A stretch of 19,946 nt of DNA from Bacillota bacterium (GTDB taxonomy: Bacteria; Bacillota; Clostridia; Christensenellales; Pumilibacteraceae), in the NCBI GenBank assembly GCA_009780875.1, contig WQZE01000004.1:1-19946 (forward strand). Reading direction: 5' to 3'. The notes beneath the pieces are model-generated. The model did not search any database. It had not been told where the DNA came from and worked only from the letters and a program-made list of their open reading frames with translations. The translations under genes were made by a program, and so were the position numbers. How positions within the stretch are numbered: the stretch's first letter is position 1; each line of letters opens with the position of its first letter. Shown piece after piece: positions 1-8,296 of this stretch.

Positions 1-117
1 TTGCGGAGGTTTTTTGAAACTCCATCTGGGTCTGATGAGGGTCGCAACACGATGACAACGCATAGAGTTGTAGAGATAGATAGGATGATTGGATATAAAA
101 AAGTAGTCAAACAATAA
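1..117 (+). CDS. 3' end of an unidentified upstream gene (partial)
   Basis: An open frame enters from the left edge and runs 38 codons to a TAA at 115-117. The visible tail is basic and hydrophilic and ends in IGYKKVVKQ. I do not recognise the family from so short a tail. The stop codon overlaps the AAGGAG ribosome binding site of lepB, and lepB starts 8 bases later, so the two genes are probably co-transcribed and perhaps translationally coupled. That tight junction is the main reason to regard this frame as a real gene end. Confidence 0.55.
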   Translation: MRRFFETPSGSDEGRNTMTTHRVVEIDRMIGYKKVVKQ

Positions 118-125
118 GGAGTAGC

Positions 126-854
126 GTGTACAGTCAACCATTGGACATTGATATCATGCAATCATATGCTCAACCCAAAAAAAGTTGGGTTGGCTATGTG
201 GTGCCGTTTTTGCTTTTGTATGTTGTATTGGCAATGATTGTTTTGTGGGGTGTCGTGGCTTTTTCTATTTTGGGGAGAGTCAGCGGTGACAGTATGCAAA
301 ATACGCTGCACGATGGGGATTATTTGCTCTTGCAAAAACACCCCAAAAAAATCAAGGATGGAGATATTGTTATTTTGCCAATGCCAGGGGCGGACCAAGA
401 GATTGACATTGTCAAAAGGGTGATAGCCGTGGAGGGAGAGACCGTGCGTTTTGCGATTGCACCGTGGGTGGATGTCACAGCCATTGGGCAGATTGGACCT
501 GGGAACCAAGAACCCATTGTGCTACAAAAAAAAGTTGGGAGTGATTTTGTGACCGTAGATGAGAGCGGTTATATTAAAGAGCCAATGACGCTTGGATTTT
601 TTTATGGTCAAAATTTGCATTATGGTTTTTTTATGGACGGCGAATACTACCCGAGCGGTACGGAAAATGATGCCGCCACAAGGGAAATACCCAAAGGCAA
701 AATTTTTGTGATGGGAGACAACCGAAACGACAGCACGGATAGTAGGCAAAAGGGTGCTATGGAAAAAAGCACGGTGCTTGGCAAACAGTATGCCCGGCTC
801 AAAAAAGGTGGTTTTGATGAGTGGGTGTGCAAGTTGTTTTGGGGGGAGTTGTGA
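126..854 (+). CDS. lepB: Signal peptidase I
   Basis: Type I signal peptidase (S26), a membrane-anchored Ser/Lys protease that removes signal peptides from exported proteins on the outer face of the membrane. One N-terminal membrane segment (about residues 22-49) is followed directly by the catalytic box SGDSM, with Ser56 as nucleophile. The general-base lysine is Lys97 in the IVKRVIA box, and the conserved GDNRNDSTDSR box lies at 197-207. The 242-residue length and single membrane anchor fit Gram-positive SipS-type enzymes; about 60 residues between the last two boxes form a moderately long insert. The chosen start is GTG at 126, which has AAGGAG at 116-121, although the spacing is short (4 bases). 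In-frame TTG (141) and ATG (156) are weaker alternatives. It is followed after 3 bases by rsmI. Confidence 0.93.
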   Translation: MYSQPLDIDIMQSYAQPKKSWVGYVVPFLLLYVVLAMIVLWGVVAFSILGRVSGDSMQNTLHDGDYLLLQKHPKKIKDGDIVILPMPGADQEIDIVKRVIAVEGETVRFAIAPWVDVTAIGQIGPGNQEPIVLQKKVGSDFVTVDESGYIKEPMTLGFFYGQNLHYGFFMDGEYYPSGTENDAATREIPKGKIFVMGDNRNDSTDSRQKGAMEKSTVLGKQYARLKKGGFDEWVCKLFWGEL

Positions 855-857
855 GAT

Positions 858-1664
858 ATGTTGTATATGGTAGCCACACCGATTGGCAACAAGGATGAGA
901 TAACTTTGCGTGCTTTGCAAGTGCTGAGGACGGTGGAAAGAATTTATTGTGAGGACACGAGCCGTAGTGGGGTGCTTTTGCAACTGCACGGAGTGCGGAC
1001 GCCGCTTTATCGCTATGACAAGTTTAGTGAGTCCAAAAAAATGAATGAGATTGTGGACAGGGTGCGAGGTGGTGCGGAGATTGCACTGATAAGCGATGCG
1101 GGTATGCCCCTCATCTCTGACCCTGGGGCAAGGCTTGTGGCAGCCTTACAAAAAGAGGGGTTGCCCTACACTGTGGTGAGCGGTGCGTGTGCACTGGTCA
1201 ATGCCGTGGTTGCAAGCGGGCTTGATACTGAGAGGTTTTTTATGGTTGGGTTTTTGCCTGCCAAAAACAAGGATAGGGATGCCTTGCTTTTGCAAATCAA
1301 AGACCTGCACGCCACGCTCGTTTTTTATGTGCCACCCCACGATATTTTGGAGTACTTGGCGTATTTGTATGACAAGTTGGGGGCACGGCAGGTGGCTTTG
1401 TGTAGAGAGTTGACCAAGATGTATGAGCAAGTCGTGAGATTTGCTTTGGGGGCGGTGCCCGACTTTGTGCAAAAAGGTGAGATGGTGCTTTGTGTAGAGG
1501 GCAAGCCAAATGTCGTAGAGCAACTCAGCGAGCAAGAAATCATTGAGCAAGTGAGACAATTGGTGCAAGAGGGTGTGGACAAAAAAGAGGCAATCAAGCA
1601 AGTTGCACAAAAACAAAAGATGCAAAAGAGTGTGGTGTACAATTTGTATGAGCAAACCAAGTGA
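858..1664 (+). CDS. rsmI: 16S rRNA (cytidine-1402-2'-O)-methyltransferase RsmI
   Basis: Tetrapyrrole-methylase-fold SAM enzyme. RsmI methylates the 2'-OH of C1402 in the decoding centre of 16S rRNA. The start MLYMVATPIGN carries the family's first box. It continues with CEDTSRSGVLL (usually EDTR followed by H or V, so the usual Arg is Ser here) and the SAM-loop signature ALISDAGMPLISDPG at about residues 74-88. Later boxes are YTVVSGACALVNA and FYVPPHDI. The C-terminal KKEAIKQVAQ helix is typical of the family. The length of 268 residues is close to the usual size. GGGGGAG at 841-847 inside the lepB end is the likely ribosome binding site. Placement 3 bases after lepB indicates one operon. 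Confidence 0.93.
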   Translation: MLYMVATPIGNKDEITLRALQVLRTVERIYCEDTSRSGVLLQLHGVRTPLYRYDKFSESKKMNEIVDRVRGGAEIALISDAGMPLISDPGARLVAALQKEGLPYTVVSGACALVNAVVASGLDTERFFMVGFLPAKNKDRDALLLQIKDLHATLVFYVPPHDILEYLAYLYDKLGARQVALCRELTKMYEQVVRFALGAVPDFVQKGEMVLCVEGKPNVVEQLSEQEIIEQVRQLVQEGVDKKEAIKQVAQKQKMQKSVVYNLYEQTK

Positions 1665-1690
1665 ATGAGTAGCCAAAAGGGAGCAAAAAT

Positions 1691-4600
1691 ATGAGTTTGA
1701 AACTGAGTAATGTGACAAGAATCTATGAGGGCAAAACAAGCGAGCAGACCGTGCGTGCTTTGGACCATGTATCCGTTGATTTTGGGGATACAGGGTTGGT
1801 TTTTTTGCTTGGGCGAAGTGGCTCTGGCAAGTCCACAATGCTCAACAGCATTGGCGGCTTGGATGAGATAACGAGCGGCAGCATTGTTTTCAAAGACAAA
1901 GATATCAGGGATTTTAGGGGTGATGATTTTGATAGTTATCGCAATACCTATGTAGGGTTTATTTTTCAAGATTACAATATTTTGGATGAGTTTACGGTCT
2001 CCAAAAATATTGCACTGGCATTGGAATTGCAGGGCAAAAAAGCGACCGATGCTGTGATAGAGGGCATTCTTGACAAGGTAGATTTGGCGGGGCTTGGAGA
2101 CCGCAAACCCAACCAATTGTCGGGCGGGCAAAAGCAAAGAGTTGCCATTGCAAGGGCGTTGATAAAAGAGCCTGAGATTATTATGGCGGATGAGCCGACG
2201 GGGGCACTTGACAGCCGCACGGGGCATATGGTTTTTGAGACGCTTGCCAAATTGGGCAAAGAGCGTCTGGTTATTGTGGTGTCACACGATAGGGGTTTTG
2301 CGGAGCAATATGGTGACCGCATCATTGAGATGGCGGATGGCAAAGTGATATCCGATGTCGTCAAGCGAAAAATACAAGGGGAGGTGGTTGCTAGCAATGT
2401 GGTGACCTCAGGTGATGCACTCCTCATTAAGCCCGGCGTAGAGTTGAGCAAAGAAGATGAGAGCGTGGTGCTTGCCTTTGTCAAAAAACGAGCGGGCAAA
2501 GGACTTGTTGTGTCGGGCGATGGGGACATCAATGACAAAATCAAAAGGCTTGCCAAAATGGATGACAATGGCGGGAGAGAGTACTTTGATACCACGCAAG
2601 AACAAGACACCAAGCCCAAGAGAGAGCAGACACAGTTTAGACCCATCAAATCAAAGTTTAGGTACGGAGACAGTCTCAAAATGGGATTGTCGGGACTTGC
2701 CAAGAAAAAAATAAGATTGGTTTTTACCATTTTGTTGGCGTCGCTTGCACTCACTTTTTTTGCAATTGCAGATGCAGCGGGTAGTTTTGACAAAGTCAAG
2801 AGTATGTATGACAGTGTGAGGGCGAGTGGCAATCAGACCCTTGCGATTAGTACAGATTATACCGTGATTGGGAGTGGGTACGGTTTGCCCATCAAAACAA
2901 GAGAGTCCACTTTGACGGATTTGCGTGAGGAATACCCTGGAATGTCCTTTGTGACGGGTTATGATATTCCTTTTGGTGTGACCTACAAAAAGACGGCGGA
3001 GGTGAGCGGGGCGGCTGGGTACTATCCGTACAGTATGAATCAGTCCTTCTTTTTGACGCCTGGTGAGTACCAACAGTTTGGGCTCTCTTTGTTGGCGGGT
3101 AACTATCCGCAAAGTCAAAATCAAATTGTGATATCGGACTATATGGCGGATTGCTTTGTGGACTTGGGGCTCAAAACGGGCAATCCCAATGATAGCACTA
3201 CGCAACAAGAGTATGATATCGCAGGGTACCAAGACTTGTTGGGCAAACCTTTGCCGTACAGTAGCAATGGGAGGTTTGTCAAGGACTATGAGATTGTGGG
3301 CGTGGTGGATACTCGGTTTGACTTTGCGTATTTTGCACCGCTCAAAGAGGAGGGGAGTGGGTACGATTTGTCAGGATATTTGCTGTCCAATCAGTTGGTA
3401 GATTTGGTCAATTTTGGATTTGCTGGCGGTGCTTTTTTTGCGAGTGATGAGCCGTTGTTGCGTGAGAGTTTGGAGATGCGACCCACCTCGTTGAACGGTT
3501 TTGGGTATGGGCTCCCAGGCGGTGGCAATGCGGGCTTTGGACTGAGAGTTTCGTCCATTGCCATAGACAAAAATGTGTCCGAAGGGATTTTGCGGTTTGA
3601 TGGCGGGCAAGAACTTGGCAAGCAAGATATTGTCATAGAGGCCAATGATTTTTCGGCAGCGATGGGGCAGGCCGTGTTTGGTCAAGAGATAGAGTTTTTG
3701 GGCAAACCTATCAATTTTGCTTTTCACGATTTTTATTGGCAAGGGAGAACGACGGATGACACGCAAGCATCGTGGATAGAGGTCCCGGTGATGGGCGTGA
3801 GTGGTTCTTATTATGATGAGGAGGGGGTGCGGACAGATTTTGCGTATGCCTTGCAAGAGGTGGGCGCCTATTTGTCTGAGATATCCAAAGCGGAGAGCCT
3901 CAATATTGGCGTGGTTGGTTTTTATGACGGGGAGGGTGGAATTCACAAAGAGCCGGAGTGCTATGAGCCCATTGAGGATGGACTGGGTGGAACCAACTAT
4001 GATTGGGGCACCGTGATAGAAGAATGCAGGCTGATAGGTCAGGCACAAGTGGCAAAGGCTATGCAAAGCAGCGTGCAAGCGGTGGGCGTTGCCTTGGAGA
4101 CAATGGGTGTGGACTTGTCCATACCAGAGATTGCCTTGCCCAACGATTTGCAAGGCAATGCACAGGATACAGGTAGATTGCAGTTGGCAGGCATTTTGGT
4201 GGAGCCGTTGTTGACGGGGGTTGTAGGTGGAGGTGTGTACAAAGATTGTATCACGGTCTCTGGGCAACTTGTGGAGAGCATTCCCGTTTTGGACGACTTG
4301 TTGGCGTATAGACCCTACAATGCGGTGCTCACGCAGTTGGGGACAAGTAGAGCCAATGACCACAGGTTGCTTGCTAGACTGATGAACTATCGTGCTTTTG
4401 GGGAGCATCAAGTGTTGCACAATCAATACAGCAGCACCTACCAAAGTTTTGCTCAAATGATTGAGACCGTTGCCACCATCTTTTTGTATTTGGGGCTCGG
4501 CTTTGCGGTGTTTGCGGCTTTGTTGATATCCAATTTTATTTCGCTCACGGTCACGAGCAAGAAAAAAGAGATAGGGATATTGCGTGCCATTGGAGCCAAA

Positions 4601-4876
4601 CGAGGAGATGTGTACAAAATCTTTTTTAACGAATCTTTGGCAATCGGTATCATCAACTTTTTGGTGGCAAGTTTGTTTGGGTTTGTGGCGGTGACGGCGT
4701 TGGGGATTTATATTGCGGGAGCGATTGGGATGAAACTTGTTTTGCTCAAAATGGGCTTGCGACAGTTTGGACTGGTGCTTTTGATAAGCCTTGCTGTGGT
4801 CACGCTTGCATCCCTTTGGCCCACACTCAAAATCAGCAAACTCAAACCGTTGGATGCGATTCAAGACCGAAAATGA
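1691..4876 (+). CDS. MacB-like ABC transporter, ATPase fused to FtsX-type permease
   Basis: A single 1061-residue chain with an N-terminal ABC ATPase (about 1-225) and a C-terminal FtsX/MacB-type permease. ATPase motifs are complete: Walker A GRSGSGKST (41-49), Q-loop Gln93, signature LSGGQ (143-147), Walker B IIMADE (163-168) and H-loop His199. A charged linker leads to one membrane segment at about 340-360. An outside domain of roughly 550 residues follows, then three membrane segments near 926-948, 982-1012 and 1026-1046, with the family box KKKEIGILRAIGAKRGDV between the first two. Such mechanotransmission transporters usually move peptides, lipoproteins or antibiotics rather than small solutes, but the substrate cannot be read here. 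AAAGGGAG lies 7 bases before the ATG. It sits 26 bases after rsmI and closes this operon. Confidence 0.9.
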   Translation: MSLKLSNVTRIYEGKTSEQTVRALDHVSVDFGDTGLVFLLGRSGSGKSTMLNSIGGLDEITSGSIVFKDKDIRDFRGDDFDSYRNTYVGFIFQDYNILDEFTVSKNIALALELQGKKATDAVIEGILDKVDLAGLGDRKPNQLSGGQKQRVAIARALIKEPEIIMADEPTGALDSRTGHMVFETLAKLGKERLVIVVSHDRGFAEQYGDRIIEMADGKVISDVVKRKIQGEVVASNVVTSGDALLIKPGVELSKEDESVVLAFVKKRAGKGLVVSGDGDINDKIKRLAKMDDNGGREYFDTTQEQDTKPKREQTQFRPIKSKFRYGDSLKMGLSGLAKKKIRLVFTILLASLALTFFAIADAAGSFDKVKSMYDSVRASGNQTLAISTDYTVIGSGYGLPIKTRESTLTDLREEYPGMSFVTGYDIPFGVTYKKTAEVSGAAGYYPYSMNQSFFLTPGEYQQFGLSLLAGNYPQSQNQIVISDYMADCFVDLGLKTGNPNDSTTQQEYDIAGYQDLLGKPLPYSSNGRFVKDYEIVGVVDTRFDFAYFAPLKEEGSGYDLSGYLLSNQLVDLVNFGFAGGAFFASDEPLLRESLEMRPTSLNGFGYGLPGGGNAGFGLRVSSIAIDKNVSEGILRFDGGQELGKQDIVIEANDFSAAMGQAVFGQEIEFLGKPINFAFHDFYWQGRTTDDTQASWIEVPVMGVSGSYYDEEGVRTDFAYALQEVGAYLSEISKAESLNIGVVGFYDGEGGIHKEPECYEPIEDGLGGTNYDWGTVIEECRLIGQAQVAKAMQSSVQAVGVALETMGVDLSIPEIALPNDLQGNAQDTGRLQLAGILVEPLLTGVVGGGVYKDCITVSGQLVESIPVLDDLLAYRPYNAVLTQLGTSRANDHRLLARLMNYRAFGEHQVLHNQYSSTYQSFAQMIETVATIFLYLGLGFAVFAALLISNFISLTVTSKKKEIGILRAIGAKRGDVYKIFFNESLAIGIINFLVASLFGFVAVTALGIYIAGAIGMKLVLLKMGLRQFGLVLLISLAVVTLASLWPTLKISKLKPLDAIQDRK

Positions 4877-4928
4877 CAAAAAGGAAAAAACAATACAAAA
4901 CAAAAATTTGCAAATGTCTTTGATTTGC

Positions 4929-4957
4929 TTGATTTGTGTGGCAAAGTGTGATATAAT
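4929..4957 (+). promoter_or_regulatory. Candidate promoter upstream of ftsH
   Basis: TTGATT at 4929-4934, a 17-base spacer and TATAAT at 4952-4957. TG sits one base before the -10 (4949-4950), giving an extended -10 element. Transcription would start near 4964 and leave a leader of about 250 bases before ftsH. The -10 lies inside the left arm of the palindrome at 4944-4988, so a regulator binding there could block the promoter. The match to consensus is good, but activity is inferred. Confidence 0.6.
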
Positions 4958-4997
4958 GTAATGTACAAGAGTACATTATATCACACTTGTTTTTTTT
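4944..4997 (+). terminator. 17-bp palindrome followed by eight T: terminator and/or operator
   Basis: The arms at 4944-4960 and 4972-4988 are perfectly complementary over 17 bp and separated by 11 bases. One G and then T8 (4990-4997) follow. For transcripts arriving from the ABC transporter gene this has the shape of a rho-independent terminator, although the stem is AT-rich. The left arm also contains the -10 of the candidate ftsH promoter, so the same palindrome could work on DNA as an operator. The two roles are not exclusive. Confidence 0.6.
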
Positions 4998-5041
4998 GAA
5001 TGTTTATATTGGTGATAGGTTGACTATACTATGGTAGACAA

Positions 5042-5118
5042 AGACACGGTGAGGTATATGCGGACAAGTGTCTCTTGTGGACAAAAGAGAATGGGAGACG
5101 AGCAATGCGTTGCTTGTC
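5042..5118 (+). promoter_or_regulatory. Structured 5' leader of ftsH
   Basis: Two stem-loops can be drawn in the leader. One pairs TCTCTT (5071-5076) with AAGAGA (5085-5090). The other pairs nine bases at 5097-5105 with 5110-5118, with one G-T pair and a TGCG loop. A third pairing, AGACAC (5042-5047) with GTGTCT (5068-5073), overlaps the first stem and excludes it, so alternative folds are possible. No T-run follows, so this is not a terminator. I recognise no known riboswitch class. Between this structure and ftsH (5119-5217) I see only the ribosome binding site. Confidence 0.35.
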
Positions 5119-5217
5119 AAAAAGTAGAATAAAAGAAAACCGCAAAAGCATTGCAAGATTGCGATGGGATTGGTCGCAAAAAAATTTTAGAGTGCTGTGC
5201 GGAATCAAGGAGTGCAT

Positions 5218-7296
5218 TTGAAATCTTCAAGAAAAAATTGGGTGATTATTGTTGTCTTGGTGCTGGTGATTGCATTGATAGCCGTCTTTTCTATTTTTAG
5301 TGGTGAAAAGACAAAGGATATGGATTATTCCACCTTTCAGGTCAATGTATTGGCGGGCAATGTTGACCAAGCTAGCATAGCCAACGATACAATGTATGTG
5401 CAAATCAAAGGCGACAAAACGGTCTACAAAGTGTTTGTGCGAGACATTGATGTGCTGTCTTTTGTGGGCACATACAACAAAGAAGTGAATGACGCCGTTT
5501 ATCAACAGGCCTATGACAAGGCGTATGCTGAGGAACTTGCCAAGTTTGGGATTGATGTCAATGACCCAGACTCGTTGGCGACTGCCACACAAGACCAATT
5601 GGATGCGGCAACGCAACAAGCCGAGGCTGCGGGCAACAAAGCGAGGCAAAGTGCTCCGGTTGTCAAGGTCACGCTCAACGATAGATACAAGGCGTCTTTT
5701 TGGGATTACTTTATTCAGTTTCTCCCCATCCTTTTGATGATTGTGGTTGCTGTCTTTTTGGTGAGAGTGATGATGAAATCCAATGGCGGGGCAATGTCAT
5801 TTGGAAAGACCGATACGCACAACGCACAAAACAGCAAGGTCAGATTTGGTGATGTGGCGGGTGCTGATGAGGAGAAGGAGGAACTCAAAGAAATTGTTGA
5901 GTTTCTCAAAGCCCCAGGAAAGTTTACCGCAGTGGGTGCAAGGATACCCAAGGGTGTGCTTTTGGTGGGTCCTCCTGGTACGGGAAAAACGCTTTTTGCA
6001 AAAGCGGTCGCTGGCGAGGCAGGTGTGCCTTTCTTTGCCATCTCTGGTAGTGACTTTGTGGAGATGTTTGTGGGCGTGGGTGCAAGCAGGGTGCGTGATT
6101 TGTTTGAAAAAGCAAAGAAGAATATGCCTTGTATTATTTTTATTGATGAGATTGATGCGGTGGGTCGCCAAAGGGGTGCAGGACTTGGAGGCGGACACGA
6201 TGAGAGAGAGCAAACGCTCAACCAGTTGCTTGTGCACATGGATGGGTTTGTTGCCAACGAGGGTATCATTGTGATGGCTGCCACCAATAGGGCGGATATC
6301 CTTGACCCAGCACTTTTGAGACCGGGCAGATTTGATAGACAAATCTATGTCAACAAACCAGATGTCAAAGGTAGAGAGGCGATATTCAAAATACACTCTC
6401 GCAACAAACCCCTTGAAAAAGAGGTTGAATTCAAAACGCTTGCAAGGTTGACCAGCGGGTTTAGTGGTGCGGATATTGAGAACCTACTCAACGAGGCGGC
6501 TATCTTGTGTGCGAGAGATGGCAGACAAAAAATCACGAGCAAAGATGTCTACGAAGGCATCAACAAAGTTGTGTTGGGTCCACAAAAAAAGTCAAGACTT
6601 GTGACAGAGGTGGACAAACGCAATACCGCCTATCACGAAGCAGGACACGCCATTGTGGCACGGAGTTTGCAAGGGTGTGACCCTGTGCACGAGGTCAGTA
6701 TCATTCCTCGTGGGCAAGCGGCTGGGTATACAATGATGAGACCCGACAACGATGACAATGGGTACACGGTTGGCAAACTCACGGCAATGCTTGCAATGAC
6801 GATGGGCGGCAGAGCGGCAGAGGAGATTGTGATTCACGACTTTTCGGCGGGGGCTGCGGGAGATATCAAGAGTGTGACCAGTATTGCACGCAAGATGGTG
6901 ACCGAATGGGGTATGTCTAGTGAGATTGGGCCAATGTTTTTGGGTGGCGAGGGCGAAGTGTTCTTGGGCAAGAGTTATGGCTCTCACTCCAACACGAGTG
7001 AGCAAATGACCGCCAAGATTGATGCAGAGGTCAAAAAATTGATTGATACCGCACACCAAAAGGCACTAGAAGTCTTGACAGAGAAAAGACAGATTATGGA
7101 CAATATGGCGAGAGTTTTGGTGGAGAGAGAGACCATCTATGCGGAGGAGGTGTCTATGTTGATGGATGGCAAATCCGTAGCGGAGGTGCTTGCCAGCATT
7201 GATGCAAAGGGTGCCACCAAAGACAAAGATAGAGAACAAGTGCAAAAAATTGAAACCGTGGAGATTGTGACGGACAACACACAAGACAATCCATAA
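5218..7296 (+). CDS. ftsH: ATP-dependent zinc metalloprotease FtsH
   Basis: Membrane-bound AAA+ protease that degrades misassembled membrane proteins and short-lived regulators. From the TTG at 5218 the protein has 692 residues. It has a membrane segment near 8-27, an outside domain, a second membrane segment near 161-187, then the AAA+ domain: Walker A GPPGTGKT (251-258), Walker B with Asp310-Glu311, and arginine fingers near Arg368/Arg371. The protease zinc site is HEAGH (473-477) with Asp549 as third ligand. The start is chosen because AAGGAG at 5207-5212 lies 5 bases before the TTG and the protein then begins MKSSRKNW; an in-frame GTG at 5197 would add 7 residues but has no good site. The outside domain is about 130 residues, longer than usual, with an Ala/Gln-rich insert. 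It lies 29 bases before the next gene. Confidence 0.96.
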   Translation: MKSSRKNWVIIVVLVLVIALIAVFSIFSGEKTKDMDYSTFQVNVLAGNVDQASIANDTMYVQIKGDKTVYKVFVRDIDVLSFVGTYNKEVNDAVYQQAYDKAYAEELAKFGIDVNDPDSLATATQDQLDAATQQAEAAGNKARQSAPVVKVTLNDRYKASFWDYFIQFLPILLMIVVAVFLVRVMMKSNGGAMSFGKTDTHNAQNSKVRFGDVAGADEEKEELKEIVEFLKAPGKFTAVGARIPKGVLLVGPPGTGKTLFAKAVAGEAGVPFFAISGSDFVEMFVGVGASRVRDLFEKAKKNMPCIIFIDEIDAVGRQRGAGLGGGHDEREQTLNQLLVHMDGFVANEGIIVMAATNRADILDPALLRPGRFDRQIYVNKPDVKGREAIFKIHSRNKPLEKEVEFKTLARLTSGFSGADIENLLNEAAILCARDGRQKITSKDVYEGINKVVLGPQKKSRLVTEVDKRNTAYHEAGHAIVARSLQGCDPVHEVSIIPRGQAAGYTMMRPDNDDNGYTVGKLTAMLAMTMGGRAAEEIVIHDFSAGAAGDIKSVTSIARKMVTEWGMSSEIGPMFLGGEGEVFLGKSYGSHSNTSEQMTAKIDAEVKKLIDTAHQKALEVLTEKRQIMDNMARVLVERETIYAEEVSMLMDGKSVAEVLASIDAKGATKDKDREQVQKIETVEIVTDNTQDNP

Positions 7297-7325
7297 AAAA
7301 ATCAACGAAAAAAGAGGACAAAAAA

Positions 7326-8006
7326 ATGTTTTCAAAAAAGAATATCCCCATCCTGATTGTGAGTGCGGTGCTTGTGGCACTTTTGGCTGCCATCATTGCA
7401 TTGAGTTTTGTGTCTTCTGTGTGGCTCAAAGATAGGAATGATTTTGAGTACGCCAATGTGTATGAGGCGTCTAGCACCACGGCGTACAAGCAAGTGGGCA
7501 GGAACACGGAGGGAAACCAAAAAAAGCAATATGACCAACTGGTGGATAGTTTTGCCAAGACAAGGTTTAGCATTATGCAAGGCATTCTAGAAGGCAGGTG
7601 GACAACGAGTCCCCGCTACTTGACGCAAACCAATGATGATGGAGTAGTTGAAAAATACCAAGCAAAAAAATCAGAGGTCACCAACTACCAAGCAGCCCAA
7701 GGGCAATATCTTTTGGAACTCAACTATGGCTTGGGCTCACAAAGAACGCTCCAAATCCCCAACATCCGTGAGGATAGGGCGGAGCACGGTGCCAATGACA
7801 CCATCACCTATGACACATTGTTGTTTGCCATTGGCGACAGCAACGGAGAAGTTGCTGAGGTCAAAGTCTATGCCTATGAGTATGATTATTTTATGGGCAG
7901 TCCGATTGACCTAGAAGACCGCTATGTGACCCCGTTTTATATCTATATCCAAACGACGCCTCTCTACAAGGCGGTCAAAGATATTGCCAAAGGCGAAGTT
8001 CTCTAA
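7326..8006 (+). CDS. Membrane-anchored protein of unknown function
   Basis: A 226-residue protein that I do not recognise. It starts with a short basic stretch and one hydrophobic segment (about residues 7-29), as in an uncleaved signal anchor. The rest is hydrophilic and would lie outside the membrane. The C-terminal half looks like beta strands (YLLELNYGLGSQRTLQI, VYAYEYDYFMG, FYIYIQTTPLY). There are no cysteines, no lipobox and no catalytic motif that I can see. AGAGG lies about 8 bases before the ATG. It follows ftsH by 29 bases and is closed by the terminator at 8086, so it is probably the second gene of an ftsH transcript. A link to FtsH (substrate, adaptor or envelope partner) is only suggested by position. 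Confidence 0.75.
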   Translation: MFSKKNIPILIVSAVLVALLAAIIALSFVSSVWLKDRNDFEYANVYEASSTTAYKQVGRNTEGNQKKQYDQLVDSFAKTRFSIMQGILEGRWTTSPRYLTQTNDDGVVEKYQAKKSEVTNYQAAQGQYLLELNYGLGSQRTLQIPNIREDRAEHGANDTITYDTLLFAIGDSNGEVAEVKVYAYEYDYFMGSPIDLEDRYVTPFYIYIQTTPLYKAVKDIAKGEVL

Positions 8007-8085
8007 GTATTTTTAAAAAAGCATTGATAAATTTGCAATCGCAAAAAAAACCGTGTGTGACAAACACAAAGCAATTTTCAAAGCC

Positions 8086-8121
8086 AAAAAGCGTGCCAGC
8101 AATGGTACGCTTTTTTGTTTT
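8086..8121 (+). terminator. Rho-independent terminator after the ftsH unit
   Basis: AAAAAGCGTGCC (8086-8097), a six-base loop AGCAAT, then GGTACGCTTTTT (8104-8115), pair over 12 bp with one G-T pair. The T-rich tail TTTTTTGTTTTT runs from 8111. This is a classic terminator for the ftsH / 7326 transcript. The 79 bases before it (8007-8085) hold only short, weak inverted repeats. Confidence 0.88.
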
Positions 8122-8215
8122 TCTTGTGTGCAAGTCTTTGGGTATTGTGTGGGGGCAGTATCTCCCATAGGTCGTTGGGCTGTGTAGTTTTGCTTGTGCA
8201 TACAGTGCCTTTTGT

Positions 8216-8244
8216 TTGACATAAAAGGCAAATCGTGGTACAAT
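8216..8244 (+). promoter_or_regulatory. Strong sigma-A-type promoter of the secreted metalloprotease gene
   Basis: A perfect TTGACA (8216-8221), a 17-base spacer and TACAAT (8239-8244), with TG one base before the -10 (8236-8237) as an extended -10 element. The start of transcription would be near 8251, about 45 bases before the GTG start at 8297. It stands alone between a terminator and the gene, so this unit is transcribed independently of ftsH. Confidence 0.8.
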
Positions 8245-8296
8245 GGTATTGTATAAATTTACAAAAATCAAAAAACACAATAGGGGGTAGGCAATA

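Noticed and set aside
3371..4903. A 510-codon open frame on the minus strand
   Set aside because: It lies fully opposite the ABC transporter permease. Its composition (many His, Gln, Arg and Lys in no domain pattern) is that of a shadow frame created by codon bias in the real gene.
8007..8085. Small hairpins (TTTGC/GCAAA, GTGT/ACAC) as an RNA gene
   Set aside because: The stems are 4-5 bp and easily due to chance, and a proper terminator follows immediately for the coding transcript.
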